Shown here piece after piece: positions 1-9,482 of a DNA stretch of 64,000 nt. The notes beneath the pieces are model-generated. The model made no database searches. It worked only from the letters and a program-made list of their open reading frames with translations, and was not told the DNA's origin. Source of the stretch: Rhodococcus triatomae BKS 15-14. Lineage in GTDB: Bacteria; Actinomycetota; Actinomycetes; Mycobacteriales; Mycobacteriaceae. The number at the start of each line of letters is the position of its first letter. The first letter of the stretch is position 1. The DNA lies in assembly GCA_000341795.1 (NCBI GenBank), contig AODO01000001.1, forward strand, positions 1-64,000, read 5' to 3'. The translations under genes and the position numbers were made by a program.

Positions 1-32
1 CCGCCTGCGCGGGGTGGTTTTCGTCTCGGGCG

Positions 33-1451
33 TCAGCCCTGCTGACGTGTCATCATCGTCTGCCACGTCGTGTCCTCTCTTGCTTTTCCTCCCGACGCCA
101 GCGCGGGCTGGGCGTACAGGCGGCCGTCGGGCCCGACGTACTTGCCGGTTGTCGGGTCGTACGGGCGCGCCGTGGCGGGCACCCCCGAGGCTCCGGTGTA
201 GGACGCCGGAGCGGTCGTGTACGAGGGTACAGACGGATCCTGAACGGGCCCGTTCGGCGGGTTGTTGCCCAGCGGGACGTATCCCGCCTCGCTGCGGCAC
301 TCCTCGACGGTGCCTGCGCGCTTGCCGGGGAACTCCATGCACGGGTAGTTCCTGGCGCCGCGGACCGCGGTCGGGTCGTCGGGGGCGATCTTGCAGAACA
401 GGTTCGGTGGCGTGTCCGGCGTGGACACCTCGTTGCCCGGCCGCCATTGGTCGGCGGGAAGGAAACCGGTGGTGCACGGCGGCGGGTCGTTGGCCTGGAG
501 GTTGAAGTTCACGATGGCGCCGTCTTCCTCCGGCCCCGCCAGGGCCGCCGTCATCAGCCCCGCGACCAACGGCGGGTAGATGACCAGAACCTGCTCGATG
601 CTCTTGTTGTAGATGACGCCGACCTCACCGACGCTGACCAGGTTCGCCAGGAGAACCGGGAGTGTCGGTTGGAGGTCCTGGAACAGCTCGGTGGCCTCGG
701 CGGCCGCATCCGGGCCCTTCTCGAGCAGGCTGCGGATCTGCGGGTCGCTGGCCCGGAGCTGGTTGCTGAAGGTCACCAGATCCTTGGTCCACGAGCGGAT
801 CTCGTCGCTCGTGACGACCTGGGTGTCGAGTAGTGCGCCCGCCTGGTCGATCAGTGTCTTCGTCGCGTCGACGTTGGCGTTGGCCTCCTGGACGAACAGC
901 CGTGCGGAGTCGATCAGCTGCTGCAGATCCGGACCCGCACCGTTGAACGCCTTGAACGACTCGTCGACCACCGTGCGCAGCTGGGTGTTCGAGATCGAGG
1001 CGACCAGTTTGTCGGCCTGATCGAGCATCGCCCCGACGTCCTGCGGTGTCGCGGTCCGGTCCAGAGGGATCACGTCGCCGTCGCCGAGATACGGCTCCGA
1101 GTCGGTGCGCGGGATCAGGTCGACGTACTGCTCACCGATGGCGGAGACGCTCTTGACGACGGCGTCCACGTCGGCCGGGATGTCGTACCCGTTGCCGATC
1201 GACACCTTCGCGTCCACGCCCTCCTCGGTGAGCACCACCTCGTCGACCTTGCCGACATTGGTACCGCGGAACGCGACGTTGGCGTGCGGATACAGCCCGC
1301 CGGTCGACTCCAGTTCGACGGTGACACCGAACTGGCCGATACCGAACAGCGCAGGCAGGCGAACGTACTGGGTGGCCATGACGACCAGTCCGACCACGGT
1401 GAGGATCGAGAAGATCACCAGCTGGGTCCGGACGAACTTGGTGAGCATCAT
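33..1451 (-). CDS. mce4F: Mce4F, sixth Mce subunit of the sterol importer
   Basis: Last of six Mce (MlaD-fold) subunits of a Mce4 transporter, which carries cholesterol and related steroids across the actinobacterial envelope. The 472-residue product opens with a hydrophobic anchor (about residues 8-28) after a short basic stretch. An MCE domain follows at about 38-115, then a long helical region to about 300. The Pro/Gly-rich tail contains four Cys (motifs PPPCTTG, LFCKI, YPCMEF, EECRSE), typical of MceF proteins. Its start overlaps the stop of the preceding gene by ATGA, so translation is coupled. Position as the last gene of a yrbEAB-mceA-F operon fixes the assignment. The 32 bases beyond its stop hold no recognisable start; Mce-associated genes often follow here but would lie outside the window. 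Confidence 0.93.
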   Translation of the reverse strand: MMLTKFVRTQLVIFSILTVVGLVVMATQYVRLPALFGIGQFGVTVELESTGGLYPHANVAFRGTNVGKVDEVVLTEEGVDAKVSIGNGYDIPADVDAVVKSVSAIGEQYVDLIPRTDSEPYLGDGDVIPLDRTATPQDVGAMLDQADKLVASISNTQLRTVVDESFKAFNGAGPDLQQLIDSARLFVQEANANVDATKTLIDQAGALLDTQVVTSDEIRSWTKDLVTFSNQLRASDPQIRSLLEKGPDAAAEATELFQDLQPTLPVLLANLVSVGEVGVIYNKSIEQVLVIYPPLVAGLMTAALAGPEEDGAIVNFNLQANDPPPCTTGFLPADQWRPGNEVSTPDTPPNLFCKIAPDDPTAVRGARNYPCMEFPGKRAGTVEECRSEAGYVPLGNNPPNGPVQDPSVPSYTTAPASYTGASGVPATARPYDPTTGKYVGPDGRLYAQPALASGGKAREDTTWQTMMTRQQG

Positions 1452-2677
1452 GGCGTCGGCGCTCCTAGCTGAGGCAGGCCGGGGATCTGGATCTGCGGCA
1501 GCCCCGGAATCAATGCGGCTGCGGGTTTCGGCTCGGCCTGAACCGGGTCCGGAGCCCGCGGCGCCGGCGTCTGGAGCGGATTCTCGGCCTGACCCGCGGT
1601 CCCCGCAAAGGCACCCAGAGCGCCCTCGACACCGGCAAGCCGGCTACCGGCATTCGTACCACCGAGGAAGTTGGTGTCGAGGCGGGCGTTGGTCAGGTCG
1701 ATCGTCATCATCAGGTTCGCGTAGTCGCCACGGAACACCTGGTCCATGTTCTTCATCGCGAACGGGAAGGTGAGCATCAGCGACAGCACGTCCGTCAGCG
1801 CGTTGCCGGTGCCGGCCAACTGGGTGAGCAGCGGCACGAGCGAGGCGAGATTCGACTCCAGGTTGTCGCCGGACTCGTTGATGACACGTGTCGCGGTGGT
1901 GCTGAAGTCGCCCAGTGCAACAAGGGCATTGGTGAGATTCTGGCGCTCGCCGACAAGTACTTCCAGCGCGGGCGGGATCCCGTCGAGCGCCGCGGTGAGC
2001 GTCTCGCTCTGCGCGTTGACCGTGCTCGCGAGTCGGTCGATTCCCTCCATCGCCGAGATGATCTCACCGCGCTGTGCGTCGAGGCTGCCCACCAGCTGAT
2101 CGAGCTGCGGCAGCAGATCCCGGATCGACTCCTCGCGACCACCGAGCGCCGCGTTCAGCTCACGGGTGATGTCGTTGATCTGTGCCAGACCCCCACCGTT
2201 GAGAACCACCGACAGCGACGACAGCGTCTGCTCGGTGGTCGGGTACGCACCCGCGCGGTCGAGCGGAATCACGTCGCCGTCCTCGAGCGTGCCCTCCGGC
2301 GCGATCCCGGGCGGCGGCGCCAACTCCAGGTGCTGCGAACCGAGGAGGCTGGTCTGGCCGATCTTCGCCGTTGCGTTGGCAGGCAGCTCCACGTCGGGGT
2401 TGATCGACACCGTGACCAGGGCGTGCCACCCGTCCAACTCGATGCCCGTCACGGTTCCGACCGTCACGTCGTTCACCCGGACGGGCGAATTCTGCGACAG
2501 CGTGGTCACATTCGGCATCTCGATCTGGACGGTGTACGCCCCGTCCGCGCCACCTTCGGTGCCCGGCAGGGGAACCGAATTGAGTCCGTCCCACTCGCAG
2601 CCGGCCAGGGCGAGGGACAGCGTCGTCGCCGTCGCGATCACCGCGACCGACCTGCGGGAACGCTTCCGCGCGATCAT
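1448..2677 (-). CDS. mce4E: Mce4E lipoprotein subunit
   Basis: Lipoprotein member of the Mce4 complex (LprN-type). The start at the ATG at 2677 gives a 409-residue protein with a basic N-terminus (MIARKRSRRS), a hydrophobic segment and the lipobox LAGC with Cys at about residue 27, so it should be exported and lipidated. An MCE domain follows at about 45-125, then coiled helices. A longer in-frame reading upstream is possible but would bury the signal peptide inside mce4D. The chosen start overlaps the mce4D stop by ATGA, as at the other junctions of this operon. It is expected to join the periplasmic tunnel formed by the six Mce subunits. The E assignment rests on the lipobox plus gene order. 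Confidence 0.93.
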   Translation of the reverse strand: MIARKRSRRSVAVIATATTLSLALAGCEWDGLNSVPLPGTEGGADGAYTVQIEMPNVTTLSQNSPVRVNDVTVGTVTGIELDGWHALVTVSINPDVELPANATAKIGQTSLLGSQHLELAPPPGIAPEGTLEDGDVIPLDRAGAYPTTEQTLSSLSVVLNGGGLAQINDITRELNAALGGREESIRDLLPQLDQLVGSLDAQRGEIISAMEGIDRLASTVNAQSETLTAALDGIPPALEVLVGERQNLTNALVALGDFSTTATRVINESGDNLESNLASLVPLLTQLAGTGNALTDVLSLMLTFPFAMKNMDQVFRGDYANLMMTIDLTNARLDTNFLGGTNAGSRLAGVEGALGAFAGTAGQAENPLQTPAPRAPDPVQAEPKPAAALIPGLPQIQIPGLPQLGAPTP

Positions 2678-3951
2678 CGTCCCCCTCCCGGGTTGAGCAG
2701 TGCGCCGAGATCCTTCGGCACGTCGACGGTGGGCATACCCGCGAGCGGACCCCGCGCCGTTGCGGTGCGGGTCGGAACCTCGGCGGCCAGGCTCGGCGGT
2801 GAGTACACGATCTGGTCGGGTGTGGCGTTCGCCCCGATCGCCGGGTTCGTGAGGAAGCCCGGATAGTTCGTCGTGATCGAGTTCAGCACCGGCCCGAGAT
2901 ACTGCGCGCACAGGTCGGCGCTGCGATCCGAGTCGTTGGTGTCGAGGCCCTCGATCATGCCGCAGATCATGTTGATCGGGTTGCCCGCGTTGCTCAGCGC
3001 GATGGCGCCGTTGAGCGACCCCTGACGCGGACTGTAGATGTTGTTGAAGTTGGCCAGTGCGTTCGGTGCCACGTGCAGGACCTGCTCCAGCTGGGGGCGC
3101 TTCTCGACGAGCGTCGTGGTCACGTCGGCCAGTCGACCGACCTGCTCGTTGAGCGCGTCACCGTTCTCGGAGACGAACCGCTGCACGTCGCTCATCGCGA
3201 CGTCGAGATCCGTGAGCGCGGTGCCCAGTTCGTCACTGGTGTCGGCGAGGAGCGACGACACCGACGCGAGCCGGCCGCCGAACTGCACGATCTGCTCGTT
3301 GCTGGCGGACAGTGCCGAGACGAACGCCTGCAGGTTCCGGACGGTGCCGAACAGGTCGGTGCGGCCGTCCGAGAGGAGCTTCATGGTGTCGGACACCTCG
3401 CGCAGTGTGTTTCGCAGTGCCTCACCGTTGCCGTCGAGGTTCTCTCCGGCGGTGTCGATGAAGCGGCCGAGCGATCCCTGGTCCGCTGCGCCCTGCGGTC
3501 CGAGTGCATCGGACAGGCGCGTCAGCTCGGTCTTGATCTCGTCCCATTCCACCGGGACAGCGGTGCGCTCCACGGGAATCTCCGCGCCGTCACTCATCGC
3601 GTCGCCGCCGTCGTAGACCGGGGTGAGCTGGACGAACCGGGCCGCGACGAGGCTGGGGGCCACGATCACGGCCTTCGCGTCGGCCGGGATGTCCACCGAC
3701 CGGTCGACGTTCATCACGACCGTTGCACCCGTGCCGTTGGGATCGATGCTCTCGATCGAGCCGACCTTCACCCCCAGCACACGGACGTCGTCGCCCGCGT
3801 AGAGGCCGGTGGTGGACGGGAATTCGGCGGTGATGGTGGTCTTCCCGATTCCCGGGAAGAAGTACAGGGCCCCGGCGACCACGGCTGCGACCACGACGAC
3901 GACGGCGCCGCCGATCAGCCACTTCTTGTTCGAGTTCATCTGGGCGCTCAC
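2674..3951 (-). CDS. mce4D: Mce4D subunit of the sterol importer
   Basis: Fourth Mce4 subunit, about 425 residues from the GTG at 3951. That start overlaps the mce4C stop by GTGA and has AAGGA about nine bases upstream. An ATG four codons later (3939) is the alternative. Residues about 9-30 form a single membrane anchor (KKWLIGGAVVVVVAAVV). The MCE domain lies at about 37-120, with the DDVRVLGVKVGSI motif. The rest is long amphipathic helix and a C-terminal tail with two Cys. As part of the conserved mceA-F order it should help form the substrate tunnel. Nothing in the sequence is unusual for the family. Confidence 0.92.
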   Translation of the reverse strand: MSAQMNSNKKWLIGGAVVVVVAAVVAGALYFFPGIGKTTITAEFPSTTGLYAGDDVRVLGVKVGSIESIDPNGTGATVVMNVDRSVDIPADAKAVIVAPSLVAARFVQLTPVYDGGDAMSDGAEIPVERTAVPVEWDEIKTELTRLSDALGPQGAADQGSLGRFIDTAGENLDGNGEALRNTLREVSDTMKLLSDGRTDLFGTVRNLQAFVSALSASNEQIVQFGGRLASVSSLLADTSDELGTALTDLDVAMSDVQRFVSENGDALNEQVGRLADVTTTLVEKRPQLEQVLHVAPNALANFNNIYSPRQGSLNGAIALSNAGNPINMICGMIEGLDTNDSDRSADLCAQYLGPVLNSITTNYPGFLTNPAIGANATPDQIVYSPPSLAAEVPTRTATARGPLAGMPTVDVPKDLGALLNPGGGR

Positions 3952-5000
3952 CGGTTCGGATCCTTGAGCTCGGTCTTCAACGGGGGGAACTGCTGGAGGT
4001 CCTGGGGCACGTGCTCGGGCCACACCAACTGGTCGACGAGGGTCTGCGTCATCGCGCCGACGCTGAAGTTCGCGACGTACGCCATGAAGAACGGGCCGCT
4101 GCTGACGGCTTCGCCGAGCGCGGTTGCGTAGGGGGCAAGTCCGTCGAGGCCGCGGCTGATGTTGTCCTTGTTGCGCTGCAGGATCTCGACCGTCGCGTTC
4201 AGCTGGTCGAGGGTGGGCTTCATCTGCTGCTCGTTGTCCTGCACCAGCCCGGTGAGCTGACGGGACACCGCCGAGATGTTGGAGATCAGTTCACTGATCG
4301 CGTTGCGGCGGCGATCCAGCTCGCCGAGCAGCTGGTTGCCGTCCACGACGAGCGAGTTGATCTGGTCGCTGCGCTCGGCCAGGATGCCCGTCACGCTCTC
4401 CGCCCGCGCGAGGAGGTCCTCGAGCGATTCGTCGCGCGCGTTGATGCTCGCGGACAGCCTGCTGGCACCGTCGAGCGCGGCCCGCAGTTCCGGCGGAGTG
4501 TCGGCAAGGGTGTCGGAGGCCGCGTTCAGCGCATCGTTGAGTTGCTCGGTGTCCAGTTCGGAGACCGACGTCGTCAGATCACCGAGCGCGTCGTTGAGCG
4601 AGTACGGGGAATTGGTGCGGTCCAACGGGATCGCGCTGCCGACCGGCATGACGTCCGACCCCTCGGGGGTCACCTCCAGGGACTTGCGTCCGAGGATGGT
4701 GTTGGTCTTGATGTCGGCGCGAGTGCCGTCACCGAGCTCGATCTTCTCGTCCATCGCGAACGTCACCTGGACAGCCGTGCCGTCCAGCTCGACCTTCTCC
4801 ACCTTGCCGACGTTCACGCCGGCGACCGTCACGTAGTCGCCTGTCAGCAGGCCGCCTGCGTCCTCGAAGTACGCCTGGTAGCGAACTCCGCCCGCGATGA
4901 ACTGCAACCTGTCGTACTGGAGTCCGGCGAGGACGAGCGCGATCGCGACAACGAGGCCGATGACGCCGATCTGCACGGGGTTCCGTTCGGGCCTGCTCAT
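3948..5000 (-). CDS. mce4C: Mce4C subunit of the sterol importer
   Basis: Third Mce4 subunit, 350 residues from the ATG at 5000, which overlaps the mce4B stop by ATGA. After a short basic N-terminus (MSRPERNPVQ) there is one transmembrane anchor at about 12-32. The MCE domain at about 38-118 shows GDYVTVAGVNVGKV, and a long heptad-rich helix reaches to about residue 310. The open frame continues upstream, but that extension is arginine/proline-rich and lies inside mce4B. Anchored in the inner membrane with its bulk outside the cytoplasm, it should associate with the YrbE4A/B permeases. Confidence 0.92.
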   Translation of the reverse strand: MSRPERNPVQIGVIGLVVAIALVLAGLQYDRLQFIAGGVRYQAYFEDAGGLLTGDYVTVAGVNVGKVEKVELDGTAVQVTFAMDEKIELGDGTRADIKTNTILGRKSLEVTPEGSDVMPVGSAIPLDRTNSPYSLNDALGDLTTSVSELDTEQLNDALNAASDTLADTPPELRAALDGASRLSASINARDESLEDLLARAESVTGILAERSDQINSLVVDGNQLLGELDRRRNAISELISNISAVSRQLTGLVQDNEQQMKPTLDQLNATVEILQRNKDNISRGLDGLAPYATALGEAVSSGPFFMAYVANFSVGAMTQTLVDQLVWPEHVPQDLQQFPPLKTELKDPNR

Positions 5001-6022
5001 CGGACCGCACACCTCCCTGTCGTCTGGGTCGGGGTCGTCGGCAGGTCCACGTGCAACTCCTGGCCGTCGGGGCCGCTGAACTTGAACCCGACCGAGCATG
5101 TGTAGAACTGGAACATGCTGCCGTACGCACCCGTTCGGATCAGCTTGCGATAGGCCTCGGGCAGGCGCTCGAGCACCCAGTCGACCTGGTCCTGCCCGTT
5201 GACGAGCTGGGTGGCCACCCGATTCGCCTCGGCGATCGTGGCCTGCAGGTCGGGCCGCACACCCTGCAGCAGTGACGCGAGATCGCCTGTTGCGGTGGCG
5301 ATCTCGGGTATCGCTGCACCGATCGGGTCCCTGTCCTGCGCCAGGCCGCTCACCAGCTGCTGAAGCTGATCGAGTGTCGTGGAGAACTGCTCACCGCTGT
5401 CGTCGATCGTCTCCAGCGTGGTGTTCAGGTTGTTGATGACGTCGCCGATCAGCTGATCCCGGTCGGCGAGCGACGAGGTGAACGAACTGGTGTTCCCCAG
5501 CAGCGAGACCAGCGTCCCGCCCTGTCCCTGCAGCACCTGCAGCAGGGCGCCGGTCAGGTCGTTCACCTGATCGGCGTTCAGGCCCTTGAGCAGCGGCTTG
5601 AATCCGCCGAGGAGCAGGTCCAGGTCGAGCGCCGGCGAGGTCTGCGACTCGGGAATGGTGCCACCCGAGGCGAGAACATCCGCCGACCCCGCTCCCTCGA
5701 GCAGTTCCAGATACCTGTCTCCCACGAGATTTTCGTAACGAACGGTGGCCCGGGTGCTCTGCAGCAGGGTGTACTCGGAGTCGACGTCGAAGCTCACCTC
5801 CGCGAGATTGTCCGCACCGACCTCGACCGAGCCGACCGAGCCGACGGGGACACCCGCGATGCGCACCTTGTCACCGGACTTGAGCCCGGAGGCGCTGGTG
5901 AACTCTGCGTTGTAGTCGTCGCTGGAGCTGAATCGGAACTGGCTGAACACCACGGCGAGACCGGCGAAGATGACCGCCATCACCGTCGCGAAGGCCAGCA
6001 GTTTGATCGTGGTCGGCCGCAT
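4997..6022 (-). CDS. mce4B: Mce4B subunit of the sterol importer
   Basis: Second Mce4 subunit, 341 residues. The ATG at 6022 shares one base with the mce4A stop (TGATG), so the two are translationally coupled. Residues about 7-27 form the membrane anchor. The MCE domain covers about 35-115 with GDKVRIAGVPVGSV, followed by the long helical segment shared by Mce proteins and a short C-terminal region with two Cys. The upstream in-frame extension is inside mce4A and is rejected. Order and fold support the B position in the importer. Confidence 0.92.
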   Translation of the reverse strand: MRPTTIKLLAFATVMAVIFAGLAVVFSQFRFSSSDDYNAEFTSASGLKSGDKVRIAGVPVGSVGSVEVGADNLAEVSFDVDSEYTLLQSTRATVRYENLVGDRYLELLEGAGSADVLASGGTIPESQTSPALDLDLLLGGFKPLLKGLNADQVNDLTGALLQVLQGQGGTLVSLLGNTSSFTSSLADRDQLIGDVINNLNTTLETIDDSGEQFSTTLDQLQQLVSGLAQDRDPIGAAIPEIATATGDLASLLQGVRPDLQATIAEANRVATQLVNGQDQVDWVLERLPEAYRKLIRTGAYGSMFQFYTCSVGFKFSGPDGQELHVDLPTTPTQTTGRCAVR

Positions 6023-7203
6023 CAGTTCTGGCCTCCCTGCGGTGCGACGCCTGCGTACAGCCACTGGAACATCTTCGGCACGTTCAGCGACGCCTCCGTG
6101 GTCGGCTGGAAGGGCACGGTCCCGGTGTCGGTGACGACGAACGGCGCGTTACCGCTCTTCTTCGGATCGAAATCGGGGAGGCCCCAGCAGTTCGGCCCGC
6201 CGCTGGCATTCACCTTGGGCAGGTCGTTCGGGTAGGTGTACGGCGCCGAGCCCGGCAGGAAGTTGGTGCTCAGGGCGAAACCGGGCTGATTTCCGCCCTC
6301 GAGTCGCTCCGCGATCGGTCGCACGTTGTTGAGGCCGACGATCAGGCACGAGATGCTCGGTGAGTATTCCGCCGCCAGGGACGTCGTGGGCACGAGCAGG
6401 GACAGTGCCTCGGTCAGGTTCGCCTCGTTCTCCGTGAGCACCTGGTTGCCGGTGTTCGCCAGTCCGGTCACGTTCATCAGCAGCAGGTTCAGGTTGTCCT
6501 GTTGGTCGACGACGGTGCCGCTGGTGGCGGTGGCGTTGTCGAGCAGCGTCATCAGATTCGGAGTGACGTCCGCGAAGGTGTTGGTCACGATCGCCGCCGC
6601 GGCCAGGTCCTTCTGCAGCTGCGGCAGAGACGGATTCATCGTCTCGAGGTACGAGTCCGTCTCCTCGAGCAGCTGACCGAGTTCGTCACCGCGACCGTTG
6701 AGAGCCGACGAGATCGCACCGAGGGTGGCATTGAGCTTCTCGGGTTCGATCTGCTGCAACAGCTCCGACAGGTTCTCGAACAGCGTGTTGAACTCGACGG
6801 TCACCGAGGTGGCCGCGATGTCGGTGCCGGGCGCGAGCGACTCCGACGACGGGTTCTCGGGCACCACGAAGTTGACGTACTTCGCACCGAACACGGTGGT
6901 GGACTTGATCTCCACCGTCGAATTCGACGGGATCAGGTGCAGCTGGGACGGGTCCATGTCGAGGTGCAGGACGGCCTGGCCGTCGACCTGGTCGATCGAG
7001 CCGACCCGGCCCACCTCCACACCGCGCAACTTGACCTTGGCCTGCGGGTCCATCACGAGTCCCGCGCGATCCGCGGTGACGGTGACGGGCTCGGAGTCCT
7101 TGAAGGTGCCGGAGAACATGGCAAGCGACACGACGACGACCGCGACGAGACTGCCGACGAGGATCAGTGCCGCGAGCTTCTTCTTCCAACTGGAATCGGT
7201 CAT
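6022..7203 (-). CDS. mce4A: Mce4A subunit of the sterol importer
   Basis: First Mce4 subunit, 393 residues, starting four bases after yrbE4B. A lysine-containing N-terminus (SSWKKK) precedes one membrane anchor at about 10-30. The MCE domain is at about 37-120 (KVKLRGVEVGRVGSI and FGAKYVNFV), followed by long helices and a C-terminal domain with two Cys. In M. tuberculosis and Rhodococcus the orthologous operon is needed for cholesterol uptake and is repressed by KstR. The KstR-like box upstream of yrbE4A in this window fits that. Confidence 0.93.
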   Translation of the reverse strand: MTDSSWKKKLAALILVGSLVAVVVVSLAMFSGTFKDSEPVTVTADRAGLVMDPQAKVKLRGVEVGRVGSIDQVDGQAVLHLDMDPSQLHLIPSNSTVEIKSTTVFGAKYVNFVVPENPSSESLAPGTDIAATSVTVEFNTLFENLSELLQQIEPEKLNATLGAISSALNGRGDELGQLLEETDSYLETMNPSLPQLQKDLAAAAIVTNTFADVTPNLMTLLDNATATSGTVVDQQDNLNLLLMNVTGLANTGNQVLTENEANLTEALSLLVPTTSLAAEYSPSISCLIVGLNNVRPIAERLEGGNQPGFALSTNFLPGSAPYTYPNDLPKVNASGGPNCWGLPDFDPKKSGNAPFVVTDTGTVPFQPTTEASLNVPKMFQWLYAGVAPQGGQN

Positions 7204-7207
7204 CGGC

Positions 7208-8059
7208 CTATCCCGAGAGGTTGAAATTGCCGGACCCGCCGTAGATGGCGAGCGACAGGAGCAGGGTGACGGTGACGACGGCGATCAGCGACATGCGCAC
7301 CGCGTTGCCGACGGCGACGCCGACGCCGACCGGGCCGCCGCTGGCGTTGTAGCCGTAGTAGGTGTGGATCAGCATGACCGCGAGTGCCATGACGATGGCC
7401 TGTGCGAACGACCACAGAATGTCCGTCGGCATCAGGAACGTCGAGAAGTAGTGGTCGTAGACCCCGGACGACTGCCCGTACAGGACGACCGTCGCGAAAC
7501 GGCTCGCGATGAAGGACGCGACGACGGCCAGGGAGTACAGCGGGATGATCGCGATCATTCCGGCCATCACGCGGGTGCTGACGAGGTACGGGATGGAGGG
7601 AATCGCCATCACCTCGAGCGCGTCGATCTCCTCGGACACCCGCATGGCGCCCAGCTGTGCGGTGGAGCCGGCGCCGATGGTCGCGGCGAGCCCGATACCC
7701 GCGATCACCGGTGCCGCGATGCGGACGTTGATGAACGCGGCGAAGAAGCCCGTCAGCGCCTCGATACCGATGTTGCCGAGCGAGCTGTAGCCCTGCACGG
7801 CGATGGTGCCGCCGGCGAACAGCGTGAGGAAGCCGACGATGACGACGGTGCCACCGATGACGGCGAGGGCGCCGGTGCCCATGCTGATCTCGGCGATGAG
7901 CCGGATCGTCTCCTTGCGGTAGTGGATGAGCGATCGCGGCGCCCACACGAGGGCTCGCCAGAAGAACAGTGCCTGCTCACCGACGCCGTCGATGGCGGCG
8001 GATGCCTTGCCGAGCCGGCGCCGGGTGCCGCGGAACTTTCCGGTCAGTGCGAATGCCAT
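7208..8059 (-). CDS. yrbE4B: YrbE4B, MlaE-type permease
   Basis: Integral membrane permease of the Mce4 system (also called SupB), 283 residues with about five to six hydrophobic segments. The cytoplasmic MlaE signature that contacts the ATPase is visible as SEEIDALEVMAIPSIPYLV, followed by TRVMA. The start lies four bases after the yrbE4A stop. It would pair with YrbE4A as a heterodimeric permease driven by a separately encoded Mkl/MceG-type ATPase, which is not in the window. Following M. tuberculosis order, the permease next to mce4A is the B subunit. Confidence 0.93.
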   Translation of the reverse strand: MAFALTGKFRGTRRRLGKASAAIDGVGEQALFFWRALVWAPRSLIHYRKETIRLIAEISMGTGALAVIGGTVVIVGFLTLFAGGTIAVQGYSSLGNIGIEALTGFFAAFINVRIAAPVIAGIGLAATIGAGSTAQLGAMRVSEEIDALEVMAIPSIPYLVSTRVMAGMIAIIPLYSLAVVASFIASRFATVVLYGQSSGVYDHYFSTFLMPTDILWSFAQAIVMALAVMLIHTYYGYNASGGPVGVGVAVGNAVRMSLIAVVTVTLLLSLAIYGGSGNFNLSG

Positions 8060-8063
8060 CTCG

Positions 8064-8828
8064 TCACCCCGCCGTCAGCTTGATACCGATGGCGGTGACG
8101 AGAACGTTCACCACGAACAGCGCCATGAAGGCGAAGACGACGGTCTGGTTCACTGCGTCTCCCACGCTCTTGGCGCCGCCCTTCACGTTGAGGCCGAGGT
8201 AGCACGCCACCAGGCCGGCGATCATGCCGAACAGTCCGGCCTTGAGCTGCGAGATCATGAGTTCGCCGAATCCGGTCAGGAGGGTGATGCCGTTGACGAA
8301 GGCGCCCGGGTTCACCCCCTGCAGCAACACGGAGAAGGCGAAGCCACCGACGATGCCGATGGTGCTGACCAGTCCGTTGAGCAGGAGCGCGACCGCGGTC
8401 GACGCCAGCACCCGGGGAACCACGAGGCGTTGGACGGGGTCGATGCCGAGGACCCGCATCGCGTCGATCTCCTCGCGAATGGTGCGTGCGGCGAGGTCGG
8501 CGCAGATGGCTGTCGCACCCGCACCCGCGACGATGAGCACCGTCACCATCGGGCCGATCTGGGTGACCGAGCCGAGTGCGGCGCCGGCGCCGCTGAGGTC
8601 CGCGGCGCCGAGCTCGCGCAGCAGGATGTTGAGCGTGAAGGTCACGAGGACGGTGAACGGCACCGCGACCAGAACGGTCGGCACCATGGAGACCCGCGCG
8701 ACGAACCACGCCTGGTCGACGAACTCGCGCCCCTGGAACGGCGGCCGGACCATGGCCCGGAACACCTCGGCGGTCATCTGGAAGAACCCACCGACCGCCC
8801 GCAGTGGAACGGCGAGGAGGTCGTTCAT
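8064..8828 (-). CDS. yrbE4A: YrbE4A, MlaE-type permease
   Basis: First gene of the Mce4 operon (also called SupA), 254 residues from the ATG at 8828, which has a strong GGAGG seven bases upstream. The frame is open a further 39 codons, but that stretch is not membrane-like and lacks a ribosome site. Several transmembrane helices are evident. The conserved ABC-contact loop reads EEIDAMRVLGIDPVQRLVV then PRVLA, the MlaE/YrbE signature. The roughly 130-base leader contains the KstR-like box at 8957-8970 and a TAATAT-like -10 just downstream of it on this strand. Confidence 0.93.
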   Translation of the reverse strand: MNDLLAVPLRAVGGFFQMTAEVFRAMVRPPFQGREFVDQAWFVARVSMVPTVLVAVPFTVLVTFTLNILLRELGAADLSGAGAALGSVTQIGPMVTVLIVAGAGATAICADLAARTIREEIDAMRVLGIDPVQRLVVPRVLASTAVALLLNGLVSTIGIVGGFAFSVLLQGVNPGAFVNGITLLTGFGELMISQLKAGLFGMIAGLVACYLGLNVKGGAKSVGDAVNQTVVFAFMALFVVNVLVTAIGIKLTAG

Positions 8829-8956
8829 CTGCCCTCCTCCGGTGTTGTTGCCACGGTTGTCCGTGTATGGGTGCGCGACTCGGCGTGGTATCCGCACATC
8901 GGGGCCCGGGAGACGTGTAGATTCCCCCCGGAGTCTGTGATCCAAGTCATATTAAT

Positions 8957-8970
8957 TAGAACACGTTCAC
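8957..8970. promoter_or_regulatory. KstR-type operator upstream of the mce4 operon
   Basis: TAGAACACGTTCAC matches the KstR consensus TNNAACNNGTTNNA at seven of eight fixed positions (final A is C). It lies 129 bases before the yrbE4A start. On the minus strand it is followed by an AT-rich stretch suitable as a -10, so bound repressor would block the promoter. KstR control of mce4 is established in mycobacteria and Rhodococcus. Confidence 0.75.
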
Positions 8971-8999
8971 CTGTCAAAGAAGTCTGCCGCCTTGATCAT

Positions 9000-9453
9000 T
9001 TCCCCAGCTAGATGTACTGAAGCTCGACATTTTCGATCCCCCTGACGGGGATGTGTTCACCGGCATCACGCGGTGCGGGACCGCACCCACCTGATCCTCG
9101 TCGACGCCGACCAGTCCGAGCACGGCACCGAGATATGCCACCCTCCGACGAATCCTCGAACGACCCACGTTGCCCGCCTTCACCTTTCACCAGGACGCGG
9201 AGACCGTGGCCCGCCGACCGAAGCGGCCGGCCCGACGGCAAGCGCACATCCGCGCTTCCCTCCGGAGGCGCGCACACCAGCCCGCGCCTTCCGGACGACA
9301 GCCTCCCCGACGGTTCGTTGCCAGGGAACCTTCTCGAACACATGCTCGCGCCGGGATCGAACCGCTCACTCGGCACATCATGGCCGGTCAGACGCTATGG
9401 CGGAGCAGAATTGACCAATTGATTCTCAATGCGAAAGAAACGCGCTGTCGCGC
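9000..9453. other. Intergenic stretch with no supported gene
   Basis: About 450 bases lie between the mce4 promoter and the SDR terminator. Short overlapping frames exist on both strands, but all are Arg/Pro/Ser-rich, start without ribosome sites and resemble no family I know. I see no convincing gene, RNA or mobile-element remnant. Confidence 0.5.
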
Positions 9454-9477
9454 CGCGGAGGTTTCGAGTCCTCCGCG
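9454..9477 (-). terminator. Hairpin after the SDR gene
   Basis: CGCGGAGG and CCTCCGCG form a perfect 8-bp stem with an 8-base loop. It begins six bases beyond the SDR stop on the minus strand. No U-tract follows directly, though a T-rich stretch comes about 15 bases later. Confidence 0.55.
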
Positions 9478-9482
9478 ACGGA

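Noticed and set aside
9051-9422. Several short overlapping frames between the mce4 promoter and the SDR terminator
   Set aside because: They are Arg/Pro/Ser-rich, lack ribosome sites and resemble no known family.
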